From Gemmatimonadota bacterium (GTDB lineage Bacteria > Gemmatimonadota > Gemmatimonadetes > Gemmatimonadales > GWC2-71-9): a DNA stretch of 64,000 nucleotides. The notes beneath the pieces were generated by a model, which was not told the origin of the DNA, did no database searches, and worked only from the letters and a program-made list of their open reading frames with translations. The DNA is taken from contig JAKLGU010000004.1 in the NCBI GenBank assembly GCA_022710485.1, positions 62,001 through 126,000 of the forward strand, in the 5' to 3' direction. Both the position numbers and the translations under genes were made by a program. Each line of letters starts with the position of its first letter. Positions within the stretch are counted from its first letter, which is position 1. Below, one piece after another: positions 51,646-60,868 of the stretch.

Positions 51646-54058
51646 CGCGTCCCCCTCCCTCGAGCGTCTCCTCGCGCACCACCGACACCCGGCGCCCCGG
51701 GTCCCGCTCGACGCGGATGATCCGGTCGAATCCTTCCCGCACCGCCTCGATGTGGGTGATGAGGACGACCTGCGGAAAGCGGTCGGCCAGGCTGCGGAGG
51801 AGGTCCATCACCGCGGCGCGGCGCTCCTCGTCGAGCGACCCGAAGATCTCGTCGAGCACCAGCAGCGAGAGCGGCTGCCCCGCCCGCTCCGCGATCATCT
51901 GGCTGATGGCGAGCCGGAGCGCGAGGTAGGCCACGTCCTCCTCGCCCCCGGAGATGACCGGCTTGACCTCGCCTTCGTCCACCAGTGTCGGCGTGTAGCT
52001 CTCGTCGAGCTCCAGGTCGGAGTAGCGGCCGTTGGTCAGGTCGCGCAGGAAGCTGGAGGCCAGCTCCGACAGGTCGGGCCGGAGCTGGGTGTTGAGGTCG
52101 GTGCGAAGGTCGGTGAGCGCCCGGTCAAGCTCCTGGGTGACGAGGAACCGCTGCTCGACCTGCTTCACCTCCTCCTCGCGATGCGTCCGTTCCGTGCGGC
52201 GCTGGGCCGCGGCGCGGGCGGCCTCGTCGGCCGTGGCCCGCTCGCCCTTCGCCTCGACCACCTGCAGCTCGGCGCGGCGGCGCTCCTCGTCGACGGCGGC
52301 CATCAAGGCGCGCACCTCCTCGAACACCGGCTCCGAAAACCCGAGTTCCTCGCGCTGATGCCGGAGCGCCGTCAACACCTCCTCGCGCGTGCTGACCGCC
52401 TGCTCGGCGGCCAGGAGCTCCGGTGCGAGCCGCGCGGCGCGCTCCGCCAGGGCCCGGTACCGCTCCGCCTCGAGCGCCTTCGCCTCCAGCGTCTTGAGCT
52501 CGAGCTGCACCTGCTTGTGCCGTTCGGGATCGTAGGTGCCCTCGGCACCCTGCAGCGAGGACTGCAGCTCCGCGATCGTCTTCTCCTGTCGGGCCCGCCG
52601 CTCGCGCAGGGCTGGCGCGTCCTTGAGCGGCGCCTCGAGCCGGCTGAGGGCTGCCGATGCCGCCTCGGCCGCCCCCTCGGCCTGCTCCCGCTGGCGCTCC
52701 AACTCCCGCACCTCCAGCGGCTCCTCCTCGAGCTGGTCGAGGCGCTGGCGGTAGAACTTCCCGTTGAACTTCACCTCCTCCAGCTGCCGTCCGAGCACGG
52801 CGAGCACCGGCTCGAAGTCCTTCCCCAGAGGACGGGAGCAGGTCGGGCAGGCGCCGTCCTGGCCTGCCGCCGTGATCCGGTCGAGTTGCTCCTGCAGGTC
52901 GGCGTACTGGTCGAGCAACGCCTGCCGCTTTGTCGTGGCGTCCTGCAGGTCGCGCACCCAGGTCGTGCGCTTCTCCTCCGCCAGCTCGGCAGCCGCGTTG
53001 GCCGCGGCGCGAGCGGCCGTGGCGGCGGAACGCGCCGCCTCCAGTTGATCCGCGGTGGGGAGCGCAGCAAGGCGCTGGTCGAGATCCGCGAGGGCGGCGC
53101 GGGCCGCCTCGATCCTGGCATGGAGCCCAGCCCGGTGCGACGACGCCGCGTACAACTGCTGCAGCGTCTCGTGCTCGGCCCGGAGCGCCGCCAGCGGCGC
53201 CAGCTCCTCGGCCAGCGCCGCGAGATGCGCCTGCGCCTGGAGCGCGTCGGCGATCTGCCGGTCGAGGTCCCGGGTCCGCTCCTGCGAGGTGGTGACCTGG
53301 TGCTCCGCGACGCGGATGTCGCCCTCGAGCGACTGCACCCGGGTCCGGAGCTGCTGCATCGCGTCCCAGCGCGGCGTGGCCTCGGCGAGGCGGAGGGCGG
53401 CCAGCCGCACCGCCTCCTGCGCATTCGCGTCCCGGTCGGCGGCGGCGGCGGCGAGCGCCGCCACCCGCTGCTCCTCCGCGTCGAGCGCCCCGGCATCGGG
53501 CAGGCCCGCTTGGAGCGCCTGCAGCCGGGCCCGCAGTTCACTGCGCGTCTCCTTCAGACGCTCCTGCGCGATGCGCAGCCGCTCGAACCCGAGCACCCGG
53601 GCCAGGAACTGCGCGCGCTCGGGGGCGCTCATCCTGGCCATGACCATCAGGTCTTTCTGACCGGTGAAGTAGGTGTTGAAGAACTCCGCCCGCGTCATCC
53701 CCAGCAGGTGCGAGAGCTTTTCGGTGACGGTGGCGAGGCTGTTGGCGATCGGCGCGGGATCGCCGTCCTGGAAGAGTTCCGCCTGGCTGAGGCTCCGGAC
53801 CACGCGGAATTCGTGCGCCCCCAACGCGAAGTCGAGCTCGACCCGGACCGGTGAGCGGGGCGGCGCGCCGCGGCGCCGGATCGACTCCCGGGTGCCACGC
53901 GCCGCCGGCGTTCCGTACATGGCGAAGGCGATCGCCTCGAGCAAGGTGGACTTGCCCGAGCCGTTGGCGCCCACGATACCGGTCAGGCCGGCGCCGAACA
54001 CGAGCTCGGAGTCCTCATGCTGCCGGAAGTTCACGAGCCGGAGGCGGTGGATCTGCAT
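51632..54058 (-). CDS. sbcC: SbcC/Rad50-type exonuclease subunit
   Basis: An 808-residue SMC-like ATPase. Walker A GANGSGKST at 30-38; long coiled coils flank a zinc hook CPTC near residue 406; the ABC signature region SGGEEDVAYLALRLA and Walker B LLVLDEIFGSLDEERR lie near the C-terminus. With SbcD it processes DNA ends and hairpins. At about 800 residues it is nearer to archaeal Rad50 than to E. coli SbcC (over 1000). ATG overlaps the sbcD stop as ATGA. Confidence 0.96.
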   Translation of the reverse strand: MQIHRLRLVNFRQHEDSELVFGAGLTGIVGANGSGKSTLLEAIAFAMYGTPAARGTRESIRRRGAPPRSPVRVELDFALGAHEFRVVRSLSQAELFQDGDPAPIANSLATVTEKLSHLLGMTRAEFFNTYFTGQKDLMVMARMSAPERAQFLARVLGFERLRIAQERLKETRSELRARLQALQAGLPDAGALDAEEQRVAALAAAAADRDANAQEAVRLAALRLAEATPRWDAMQQLRTRVQSLEGDIRVAEHQVTTSQERTRDLDRQIADALQAQAHLAALAEELAPLAALRAEHETLQQLYAASSHRAGLHARIEAARAALADLDQRLAALPTADQLEAARSAATAARAAANAAAELAEEKRTTWVRDLQDATTKRQALLDQYADLQEQLDRITAAGQDGACPTCSRPLGKDFEPVLAVLGRQLEEVKFNGKFYRQRLDQLEEEPLEVRELERQREQAEGAAEAASAALSRLEAPLKDAPALRERRARQEKTIAELQSSLQGAEGTYDPERHKQVQLELKTLEAKALEAERYRALAERAARLAPELLAAEQAVSTREEVLTALRHQREELGFSEPVFEEVRALMAAVDEERRRAELQVVEAKGERATADEAARAAAQRRTERTHREEEVKQVEQRFLVTQELDRALTDLRTDLNTQLRPDLSELASSFLRDLTNGRYSDLELDESYTPTLVDEGEVKPVISGGEEDVAYLALRLAISQMIAERAGQPLSLLVLDEIFGSLDEERRAAVMDLLRSLADRFPQVVLITHIEAVREGFDRIIRVERDPGRRVSVVREETLEGGGRDVAA

Positions 54059-55236
54059 CAGTCTTCCGCCAGCTCGCGTTCGGCGGATGCGACGAGTTCC
54101 ACCCCTTCGTTCACGAACGCCGCGCGGTCGATCCCGGCGGGCAGCTGGCGCCGGCTGAGGTAGTCCTGGACGATGTCGGGCAGCGTCTGGCGCCGACCCG
54201 GCGCACCGACGCCGGTGATCCGGGTCGGCTCCGGTCGCCGCAGGTCGAGCTGGAAGTGCAGCGCCTCCGCCTTCCATCCCCGGAGCACGGCGTGATCGAG
54301 CTGACGGCCCACGTGCCGAGGCACCCCGGTCACGACCAGTCGCACCACCTGGTCGGCGATGCCGCCGGGGACGGCCGCCACCCGATCGGAGATCGCCGCC
54401 TGCAGCTCTTCCGCGGACATGTCGCTGCCGTCGAGCCGGGGCAGGTCCAGCACCCGCCGCGCCGGGATGATCGGCCGCGGTTCCGCGATGCCGGTGTCGA
54501 GGTTCACGAGCAGCCACGACTTGCCCGCCACCCCCTTCTCCGCCTCGTCTCGCAGTTCGCCCCAGGGATTCGTACTCACGTATTCGAGCGAGCCGCAGTA
54601 CCAGGCGCGGGGCCCGAGCTCGGTCTGCACGTGATAGTGGCCGAACGCCACGTAGCTCCACTCGCCGGGGCCGAACTCGTCGGCGCGGACCAGCGCGCCG
54701 CCGTACTCCACCGTGGACCGGTCGGACGGGAAGACACCGTCCACCTCGCCGTGGGCCACGAGCACCTCGTAGCGCGCACTGCCGTCAGGCCGGAGGACCG
54801 GTCGCTCGGCCTGCGCCAGTGCCTCGTGCGGCACGGCCAGGACGCTGAGCTCCAGCTGGGGGTAGCTGAAGCGCCGCGCCTCGTGCGTCGCGACGTCCAC
54901 GCCGAGCTCGTCGAAGAGGCGGAGGATGCTGCCGGTCTCGGTGGAACGGGGCGTGTCGTGGTTGCCGGCGATCAGGACGATCGGCGCGTCGGGCAGATCC
55001 GCGCGGATGCGCTGGAACTGCTGGAAGGCGAAGACGATGGCAGCATTGGTGGGACGGACCGAGTGGAACAGATCGCCGGCCACGATGACGGCGTCGGGCC
55101 GCGCCGCGAGCACGCCGTCCACCGCCTGGCGGAAGGCGAGGGCGGTGTCCGCCTCACGCTGGTTGATGCCGGCGGGAGTCTGCCGATGATATTGCCGGAA
55201 GCCGAGATGCAGGTCGGCGAGGTGCGCGATTTTCAC
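54058..55236 (-). CDS. sbcD: SbcD/Mre11-type nuclease subunit
   Basis: A 392-residue metallophosphoesterase nuclease. The metal-binding motifs of Mre11 are present: ADLHLG (about 6-11), GDLFH (about 52-56), GNHD (about 90-93), HGEVDG and GHYH. GTG at 55236 gives VKIAHLADLHLG, the standard N-terminus; a longer TTG-initiated form has no family support. Coupled to sbcC and 54 bases downstream of herA. Confidence 0.95.
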   Translation of the reverse strand: MKIAHLADLHLGFRQYHRQTPAGINQREADTALAFRQAVDGVLAARPDAVIVAGDLFHSVRPTNAAIVFAFQQFQRIRADLPDAPIVLIAGNHDTPRSTETGSILRLFDELGVDVATHEARRFSYPQLELSVLAVPHEALAQAERPVLRPDGSARYEVLVAHGEVDGVFPSDRSTVEYGGALVRADEFGPGEWSYVAFGHYHVQTELGPRAWYCGSLEYVSTNPWGELRDEAEKGVAGKSWLLVNLDTGIAEPRPIIPARRVLDLPRLDGSDMSAEELQAAISDRVAAVPGGIADQVVRLVVTGVPRHVGRQLDHAVLRGWKAEALHFQLDLRRPEPTRITGVGAPGRRQTLPDIVQDYLSRRQLPAGIDRAAFVNEGVELVASAERELAED

Positions 55237-55290
55237 AGGTAGGAGAATGCGCCGCCCGGGGGCGGGGGGCAAGGCGGCAGGAGCGTCGGC

Positions 55291-57132
55291 CTAGGAGGAA
55301 TACGGATCGGCGGTGCCCCGGAGCGGGATCACCCCGGTCCTGCGGGTGACGAGCTCCGGCTCGACCCGTCGGCCCAGCGCCGCCGTGAAGTAGGCCAGGA
55401 CATCGTCGGGACGCAGCTGCCGGGTGCGGGCGAGCGCCCGGCGCACGTCGTCCTCCCGCCGCCCATCCACGATCGCGCGGACCCGGTCCGTCGCGATCCC
55501 CGGGTCCATCGAGCGGAGCTGGCGGGCCACCGCCTCGTCGAAGGGGAGGTCGGGCGCGGGCGGGAACCGCTCCACGCCCTCGCGGCCGGAGAGAACGCAG
55601 GGCCTGGGAAAGCGGAGGAACACCGGCTGGGTGAAGTGAGGATGCCGCACCATCAGCTCGCCCTTCGGCAGCGTGGCGAGCTTGATCTTGGTGGCCGGCG
55701 AGAGGGTCGCGTAGCCGGCGGTGGCCAGTTCATCAGGATCCATCCGGCCGTAGATGGTGGTCCCCGCGTTGCCGACCACCCGCCGAAGCACCTGCGATCG
55801 AAACTGCTGGGCGGAGAACAGCACGAGCCCCAGGTACCGACCGCGCTCCGACAAGTCCAGCAACATCTTCCGTACGTAGGTGTCCGGACCGTCGGCGGGC
55901 GCGTATTTGTTGAGTTCGTCCACGAACACGACCACGTGGTCCACACCGAGGTCCCGGCGCTCGAGGTGCTCGCGGAGCTTGCTGACCACGCGCGCGAAGA
56001 CGAGGTCCTGCGCCAGCGGATCCACGCTCGCCACGTCCACCACGTACACCGAGCGGTCCGCGAAGGCGCCCCAGGGGAGGTCGTTCGAGGCGCCGTCGTC
56101 GGTCACCAGCCCCTTGGCCCGGGTAGTGATGTTGCCGAGCCGGTTCCGGACCTTCCGGATTGTGGCGATGTGGTGCGTCCGCCAGATGTCGCCGCGATTG
56201 CTGTTCTCCAGGGAGTCGAAGATGGCGCGGAAGAACGCCTCGAGGTCGGCGAAGGTCAGCACCCGCCACTCCTGAGGGTGCAGCTCCGGCGCCTGGAAGT
56301 CGCGGCCGACCACCCGGTCCGCCAGAAAATCGATGAACGCGTCCGCCTTCGCGTCCAGGTCATCCCGGTTGAGGACGACCTCGGCGTACTCCAACACCTC
56401 CCGCAATCCCCAGGTCAACGGCTCGGTGTTGGCGGCCAGGTCCGGGTGTGTGCGCAGCGTGTTGAGGTTGACGCCGTCGGGCTTGCAGGGGGCGTAGTAC
56501 CGCACGTTGTCGAACGGCGTGGGCGACAAGCCGAGCCGGGCGTAGGAGGCGAGGTCTTCAGTCGACAACTCCGCCGGCTGGTCGAGAAAGCAGAGGTCGG
56601 GGCCCTTCACGTTGAAGCAGAGCGCGGCCACCGACCCCTTGTGCGCCGGGAACGTCTGGAAGATGCTGGCGAGCAGGAACTCCACGGCGCTCGTCTTCGT
56701 GGCCAAGCCCGACACGCCGGTGATGTTGAGGTGCGCCGCCTCGGGACCGAGGAGGAAATCGGCGTCGAGATACACCGGGGCGGCCAGCCCGGCGGAGCCA
56801 TAGGTGCCGACCGGAATGCCAGTGCCACGATTGCCACCGGTGTAGCCGTCCATCCGGAGGGCCATGCGCACGTCGTCGTCGGTGGCCATGCGCACTTCAC
56901 CCAGGGGCACCGGCTGGAGCGGCTCCTCCGGGTCCTGGCGGAGCACGGCGGCGGTGTAGAGCCGAGTTTCGTCGTAGGCCGCCGCGTCCATGACGACCCC
57001 GAACACCACCCGCCCGGGGGCGTCCACGCGCACGATGGCGCCGACCCCCACGGGAGATTCCCGAGCGGCCGTGAAATGGAATTGGTGTGGGGTGGAGGGC
57101 CGGGCCTCGGTGGCGACGACGCGGCCGATCAG
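55291..57132 (-). CDS. herA: HerA-like ATPase, probable CTG start
   Basis: A 613-residue hexameric-translocase-type ATPase (HerA/DUF87). Walker A GVSGLATKT (about 139-147), Walker B VVVFVDELNKYAP (about 410-422), and a C-terminal Arg-rich domain. Without extension the first usable codon is GTG 57051, which removes part of the conserved N-terminal HAS-barrel. Reading upstream gives IGRVVATEARPSTPHQFHF, a typical HerA start. The only plausible initiation codon there is CTG at 57132-57130, which overlaps the upstream stop as CTGA. In archaea HerA works with Mre11, Rad50 and NurA. Confidence 0.85.
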   Translation of the reverse strand: MIGRVVATEARPSTPHQFHFTAARESPVGVGAIVRVDAPGRVVFGVVMDAAAYDETRLYTAAVLRQDPEEPLQPVPLGEVRMATDDDVRMALRMDGYTGGNRGTGIPVGTYGSAGLAAPVYLDADFLLGPEAAHLNITGVSGLATKTSAVEFLLASIFQTFPAHKGSVAALCFNVKGPDLCFLDQPAELSTEDLASYARLGLSPTPFDNVRYYAPCKPDGVNLNTLRTHPDLAANTEPLTWGLREVLEYAEVVLNRDDLDAKADAFIDFLADRVVGRDFQAPELHPQEWRVLTFADLEAFFRAIFDSLENSNRGDIWRTHHIATIRKVRNRLGNITTRAKGLVTDDGASNDLPWGAFADRSVYVVDVASVDPLAQDLVFARVVSKLREHLERRDLGVDHVVVFVDELNKYAPADGPDTYVRKMLLDLSERGRYLGLVLFSAQQFRSQVLRRVVGNAGTTIYGRMDPDELATAGYATLSPATKIKLATLPKGELMVRHPHFTQPVFLRFPRPCVLSGREGVERFPPAPDLPFDEAVARQLRSMDPGIATDRVRAIVDGRREDDVRRALARTRQLRPDDVLAYFTAALGRRVEPELVTRRTGVIPLRGTADPYSS

Positions 57133-57629
57133 GTCGGGGCGAATGGCGGGACCTCCGTCAGCCAGAACCCCGCGAGGCGGCGCTTGTGGTCGAGCTCCAC
57201 GAGCAGGTGATCGGCGACGCGCACCACCTCGACGTCGCGGCGACCCCCGATGCGCAGGTGGACGACCTTTTCATCTGGCGTGGCCGACACGGAGAGTGTC
57301 GTGTCCACCTCCACGGCCGAAACGACCTGCCGCGCCGACTTGGTGGGGAGGACCACCCGTCCGCTCCGCGCGCCGGCGGGCGGGGCCAGCCCCGGCACGG
57401 TGTCCACCTCGGGCCAGACCACGACGTCGAGGCCGCAGAGCACGCCGCCGGCCACGTCGAGGACGACCACCGATCCCTCTTCATCCGAGAGCTCGACGCT
57501 CCCCTCCTGGCCGCCATCGACCAGGGCCGCGCGGAATCCGCCGGAGAGGATATCGGTCTCGACGTCCCACCGCCATTCCACGGTCGGCAGCCGTCCCTCG
57601 AGCGGTTCGACGCGGGTATCGATGTTCAT
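57129..57629 (-). CDS. Uncharacterised protein upstream of HerA
   Basis: A 166-residue soluble protein of unknown family. It is beta-rich, with repeated short hydrophobic strands (GSVVVLDVAGGVLCGLDVVV), and a C-terminal segment VVRVADHLLVELDHKRRLAGFWL that loosely resembles DUF2283. It has no visible nuclease motif, so it is not an obvious NurA. Nine bases downstream of the aminotransferase gene; its stop overlaps the proposed herA CTG start. Confidence 0.65.
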   Translation of the reverse strand: MNIDTRVEPLEGRLPTVEWRWDVETDILSGGFRAALVDGGQEGSVELSDEEGSVVVLDVAGGVLCGLDVVVWPEVDTVPGLAPPAGARSGRVVLPTKSARQVVSAVEVDTTLSVSATPDEKVVHLRIGGRRDVEVVRVADHLLVELDHKRRLAGFWLTEVPPFAPT

Positions 57630-57638
57630 CGCGCGTCC

Positions 57639-58847
57639 CTACGCGGCCCTGGCCGCGGTCAGCCGCCTGATGAAGCGGATGATGCGGTCCACGCCGGCGT
57701 CCAGTTCCTTGTCCGCGGCGGCATAGCTAAGGCGCACCCAGCGGTCGTCGCCGAATGCGGCACCCGGCACGAGCGCCACTCCCTCCTCGGCCATCAGCTT
57801 TTCACAGAAGGCGGCCCCGCCGCCGCCCGGCCCGGTCAGCCCGTCCACGCGGAAGAAGAAGTAGAAGGCGCCGTGCGGTTCGACGAACTCGACGCCGGGC
57901 ACCTCGGCGCGGAACCGCGAGACGAGCCGGTCGCGGCGGGCGCGGAACGCCGCCACCATGCGAAGCACGTCCGCCTCCACCCGCTCGTCGCCGAAGGCCG
58001 TGGCCGCGGCCCACTGCGCCGGGTGGTTGGCGCCGGTGGTGGTGTGCGACTGCAGCGCCGCCATCCCCTTGAACACGTGCGGCGGCGCGAAGGCGGCGCC
58101 GATCCGCCAGCCGGTCATCGCGTACGCCTTGCTGGCGCCGCAGACGACCACCGTCCGCTCCAGCAGGTCATCCGGAAGGTCGAGGAAGCTCGGCGCCGAG
58201 ACGGCCCCGTAATTGATCCGTTGGTAGATCTCGTCGGCGATGATCCACACCTCGTTCTTCTTCGCCCACTCCGCGATCGAGCGCAACTCCGCGAGGGTAT
58301 ACACTGCCCCGGTCGGGTTGCACGGGGAACAGATGATCAGCCCCTTCGTACGCGTGGTGGAGTGCTTGTCGAGGTCCCTGGCGCTCACCTTGAGACCCCA
58401 CTCGATGTCCCCGGGCACCAGCACCGGCTCGGCGCGGCACAGATGCACGATCTGGGGATACGACACCCACGCCGGCGCCGGGATCAGCACCTGGTCATTG
58501 GGGCCGAAGAGGGTGAAGCAGGCGTTGAAAATGGAATGTTTCGAGCCGGAGCTCACCAGTATCTGGTCGGGATTGACCGGCCGGCCGCCGCTCTGCGCGG
58601 AGAGGTTCTTCGCGATGGCGGCCCGCAGCTCGGGAATGCCGGGATTGGGCGGGTAGTGGGTCATCCCCTTCTGGATGGCCTGGACGCCGGCCTGCGCCAC
58701 GAGCGCGGGAGTGTCGAAGTCCGGCTCGCCCAGGCTGAGGTCGTACACCTCTTCGCCGGCCGCGCGGCGCCGCTTCGTTTCCGCGCTGATCGCGATGGTC
58801 TCGGAGGCCTTGAGGTGCACCAGGTTGATCGAGAGCGGTTCGGGCAT
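57639..58847 (-). CDS. Class I/II pyridoxal-phosphate aminotransferase
   Basis: A 402-residue aspartate-aminotransferase-fold enzyme. The PLP lysine lies in GASKAYAMTGWRIG (about 238-251); SPCNPTGAVYT (about 173-183) and the C-terminal Arg region WVRLSYA are typical of the aspC/prephenate aminotransferase group. Amino-donor specificity not determined. ATG at 58847. First gene of the run to herA-sbcDC. TTGACA on the minus strand (58907-58912) is a good -35, but its -10 is poor. Confidence 0.93.
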   Translation of the reverse strand: MPEPLSINLVHLKASETIAISAETKRRRAAGEEVYDLSLGEPDFDTPALVAQAGVQAIQKGMTHYPPNPGIPELRAAIAKNLSAQSGGRPVNPDQILVSSGSKHSIFNACFTLFGPNDQVLIPAPAWVSYPQIVHLCRAEPVLVPGDIEWGLKVSARDLDKHSTTRTKGLIICSPCNPTGAVYTLAELRSIAEWAKKNEVWIIADEIYQRINYGAVSAPSFLDLPDDLLERTVVVCGASKAYAMTGWRIGAAFAPPHVFKGMAALQSHTTTGANHPAQWAAATAFGDERVEADVLRMVAAFRARRDRLVSRFRAEVPGVEFVEPHGAFYFFFRVDGLTGPGGGGAAFCEKLMAEEGVALVPGAAFGDDRWVRLSYAAADKELDAGVDRIIRFIRRLTAARAA

Positions 58848-58995
58848 TGCGGAGTCCGGAGCGGGAGAAAATCGTCGAGCCGAAAGGTCCCCACCCGGCA
58901 AGTTGATGTCAACTGCGCCCTTGGTGGCATACGGCCCGCCGCCCGCTTATTCTTGAGTCCCGGCGCGAGCCGTCTATTTGACAACCGAGGGTCCT

Positions 58996-60441
58996 GTGTC
59001 CGAGTCATCCATGTTTGCATCGCCTGCCGACCTCGCCGAGGCGGCGGTCACCGCCGAGCGCGGCCACAACGTCGTGGCTGCCCTGCCCCCCTGCGCCGCC
59101 GGCGCGCTCCCGATCCTTGCCGCGCTCGGCAGGCGGCTGGCTGCGGCGCCCTCCACCGGACTCCGGGCCCTCATCCTCACCTCTCCCGACACATCCGCCG
59201 ACTGGACCGAGGCCGCCACGCGGGCCATGCCCTCGTGCCGTGTGCGTTCCGCCGGCAACCTGCTCCGCACCACCCGGCACCTCCGCGCCAACCTCGCGGA
59301 CGTGCTCGTCGTTTCGCCCGCCGAGGCCCGGCAATTGGTCGAGCGCTCCGTCCTCAAGACCGATCAACTCGCCGCCGTGATCCTCGCCTGGCCCGAGTCG
59401 TGGGGCGGCGCGGAAGCGCTGGCCGTGCTGATGCACGACCTCGGCAAGGACACCCAGCGGATCGTGTGCACCGCACAGCCCGAGGCGGCAGCCGACGTCA
59501 TCGAGCGCTACGCGCGGAAGGCGCTGACCGTCGGGTTCCTGCCGGCCGAGGCGCCGCCGATGACGCCGGTCGGCCCGGTGCGCACTGCCAGCACGCCGTG
59601 GACCAGGCGGGCGGCGGCGGTGGCCGAGGTGGTCGAGCTCCTCGACCCTGCCCGGGTGACGGTGTGGTGTATGGATCAGGCGGGTGTGACCGCGGTGAAG
59701 GCCGCAATGGCTGGCCATGACGCCGACGCCTTGGTAACTGACGGCCCTGTCGAGGCGACGGACCTGGTGGTCGCGTACGACCTCCCCACGCCGGCGCAGC
59801 TCCGGACGCTTATCGCCGCCGGCCCCGTGGTGATGCTGGTGCCGCCGGCCGGTGAGGAATACGTAGCGCGGATCACGTCGTCCCGCCGGATCCTCCGGCT
59901 TTCCGGCGTCGTGGATGCCGCGCAGGACGAGGCGGCGAAGCGGCGGGCCACGATCGCCCAGATGCTCGATGCCGGAGTCCCCGGTACGGGGCTCCTGGCC
60001 CTGGCGCCGCTGTTCGAACGGCACGACCCCTCCGCCGTGGCGGCGGCACTGTACCAGCTCTGGACCGGGCATGTGAGCACCCCCGTGGTGGCGGCGCCGC
60101 GTCCTGTGGAGGCGCCCGCGGTGGCGGCCGTGCCGGCCGCGCCGAACGCCACCGCACGAATGTTTGTGAGCGTGGGCCGTCAGGACGGCACGACCGCTGC
60201 GGACCTCGTGGCGGTCCTCACCAAGGAAGTCCGGATCGACAAGTCGAAGATCGGGCGGATCGAGTTGAAGGAAGCCTATTGCCTGGTGGAGTTGCCGGCA
60301 GCCGAGGTGGAGCAGATCGTGCGGGGGATGGATGGGCGGACGGTTCGGAACAAGAAGATCATGGCCAAGGTGGATCGGGGCCCGGTCACGGCGCCGCCGA
60401 AGCGGCGGGCTCCTACTTCCGGCGGTTCACGAGCGCCTTGA
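58996..60441 (+). CDS. Degenerate DEAD-box-like protein with DbpA RNA-binding domain
   Basis: A protein of about 481 residues. The C-terminus (about 380-465) is a DbpA-type RRM (MFVSVGRQDGTTAADLVAVL, then VRIDKSKIGRIELKEAYCLVEL). The N-terminal and central parts follow the layout of a two-RecA-lobe DEAD-box helicase. However, Walker A is missing (the equivalent stretch reads ALPPCAAGALPI), and the DEAD motif reads AWPES. So it is probably not an ATP-driven helicase. Start GTG 58996 is preferred (GAGGG upstream); TTG 58978 and ATG 59011 are alternatives. Its 3' end overlaps hupB-like HU by 29 bases. Confidence 0.82.
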   Translation: MSESSMFASPADLAEAAVTAERGHNVVAALPPCAAGALPILAALGRRLAAAPSTGLRALILTSPDTSADWTEAATRAMPSCRVRSAGNLLRTTRHLRANLADVLVVSPAEARQLVERSVLKTDQLAAVILAWPESWGGAEALAVLMHDLGKDTQRIVCTAQPEAAADVIERYARKALTVGFLPAEAPPMTPVGPVRTASTPWTRRAAAVAEVVELLDPARVTVWCMDQAGVTAVKAAMAGHDADALVTDGPVEATDLVVAYDLPTPAQLRTLIAAGPVVMLVPPAGEEYVARITSSRRILRLSGVVDAAQDEAAKRRATIAQMLDAGVPGTGLLALAPLFERHDPSAVAAALYQLWTGHVSTPVVAAPRPVEAPAVAAVPAAPNATARMFVSVGRQDGTTAADLVAVLTKEVRIDKSKIGRIELKEAYCLVELPAAEVEQIVRGMDGRTVRNKKIMAKVDRGPVTAPPKRRAPTSGGSRAP

Positions 60442-60724
60442 GCGCGCTTCCCGGCCGAAAGGCGGGGACGACGGACGCCCGGATGGAGATGGACTTCCCG
60501 GTTTTCGGGTCGCGGCCGTTCCGGGCGCCGCGCTGGCGGGGTTCGAAGCTCCCGAACCCCGAAATCTGCACGGTGTTTCCCTTTCTCAACTCTCCCGCCA
60601 CGATCCCTTCGGCCCCGAAGAACGCATCCACGATTTCGCCCGCCCGCGCCTTGGACAGGTCGAGCCGCTTGGCGGCTGCGGCCACGAGTTCCGACTTCTT
60701 CACGCTGGACTCCTTCGACGGCAT
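60413..60724 (-). CDS. HU-family DNA-binding protein
   Basis: A 103-residue HU/IHF-type nucleoid protein. Core: KKSELVAAAAKRLDLSKARAG, then VQISGFGSFEPRQRGARNGR (the DNA-binding beta-arm) and a C-terminal helix ending VNRRK. Single polypeptide acting as a dimer. ATG 60724 chosen; GTG 60703 is possible. Promoter at 60747-60776. Confidence 0.93.
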   Translation of the reverse strand: MPSKESSVKKSELVAAAAKRLDLSKARAGEIVDAFFGAEGIVAGELRKGNTVQISGFGSFEPRQRGARNGRDPKTGKSISIRASVVPAFRPGSALKALVNRRK

Positions 60725-60746
60725 CGGCGGGAATGGGGGCGGCGGC

Positions 60747-60776
60747 AATATGGTGCGGCGGACTCCGGCGCCGCAA
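60747..60776 (-). promoter_or_regulatory. Sigma-70-type promoter of the HU gene
   Basis: On the minus strand TTGCGG (60776-60771), an 18-base spacer and CATATT (60752-60747), 22 bases before the ATG. Confidence 0.5.
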
Positions 60777-60809
60777 GACCGCGCAATCGCCTGCGCGACG
60801 TTCGCGTGC

Positions 60810-60838
60810 TTGACCCCACCCCCTCCGCGCGCTAACCT
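60810..60838 (+). promoter_or_regulatory. Sigma-70-type promoter of tdk
   Basis: TTGACC at 60810-60815, a 17-base spacer and TAACCT at 60833-60838, 30 bases before the tdk ATG at 60869. Confidence 0.65.
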
Positions 60839-60868
60839 CAGCGTCCCCCGCTTGTGGAGACCGCCCGG

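Noticed and set aside
60854-60868. GTG at 60854 as the tdk start
   Set aside because: It adds only five residues, and ATG at 60869 sits at a better distance from the promoter; the difference is minor.
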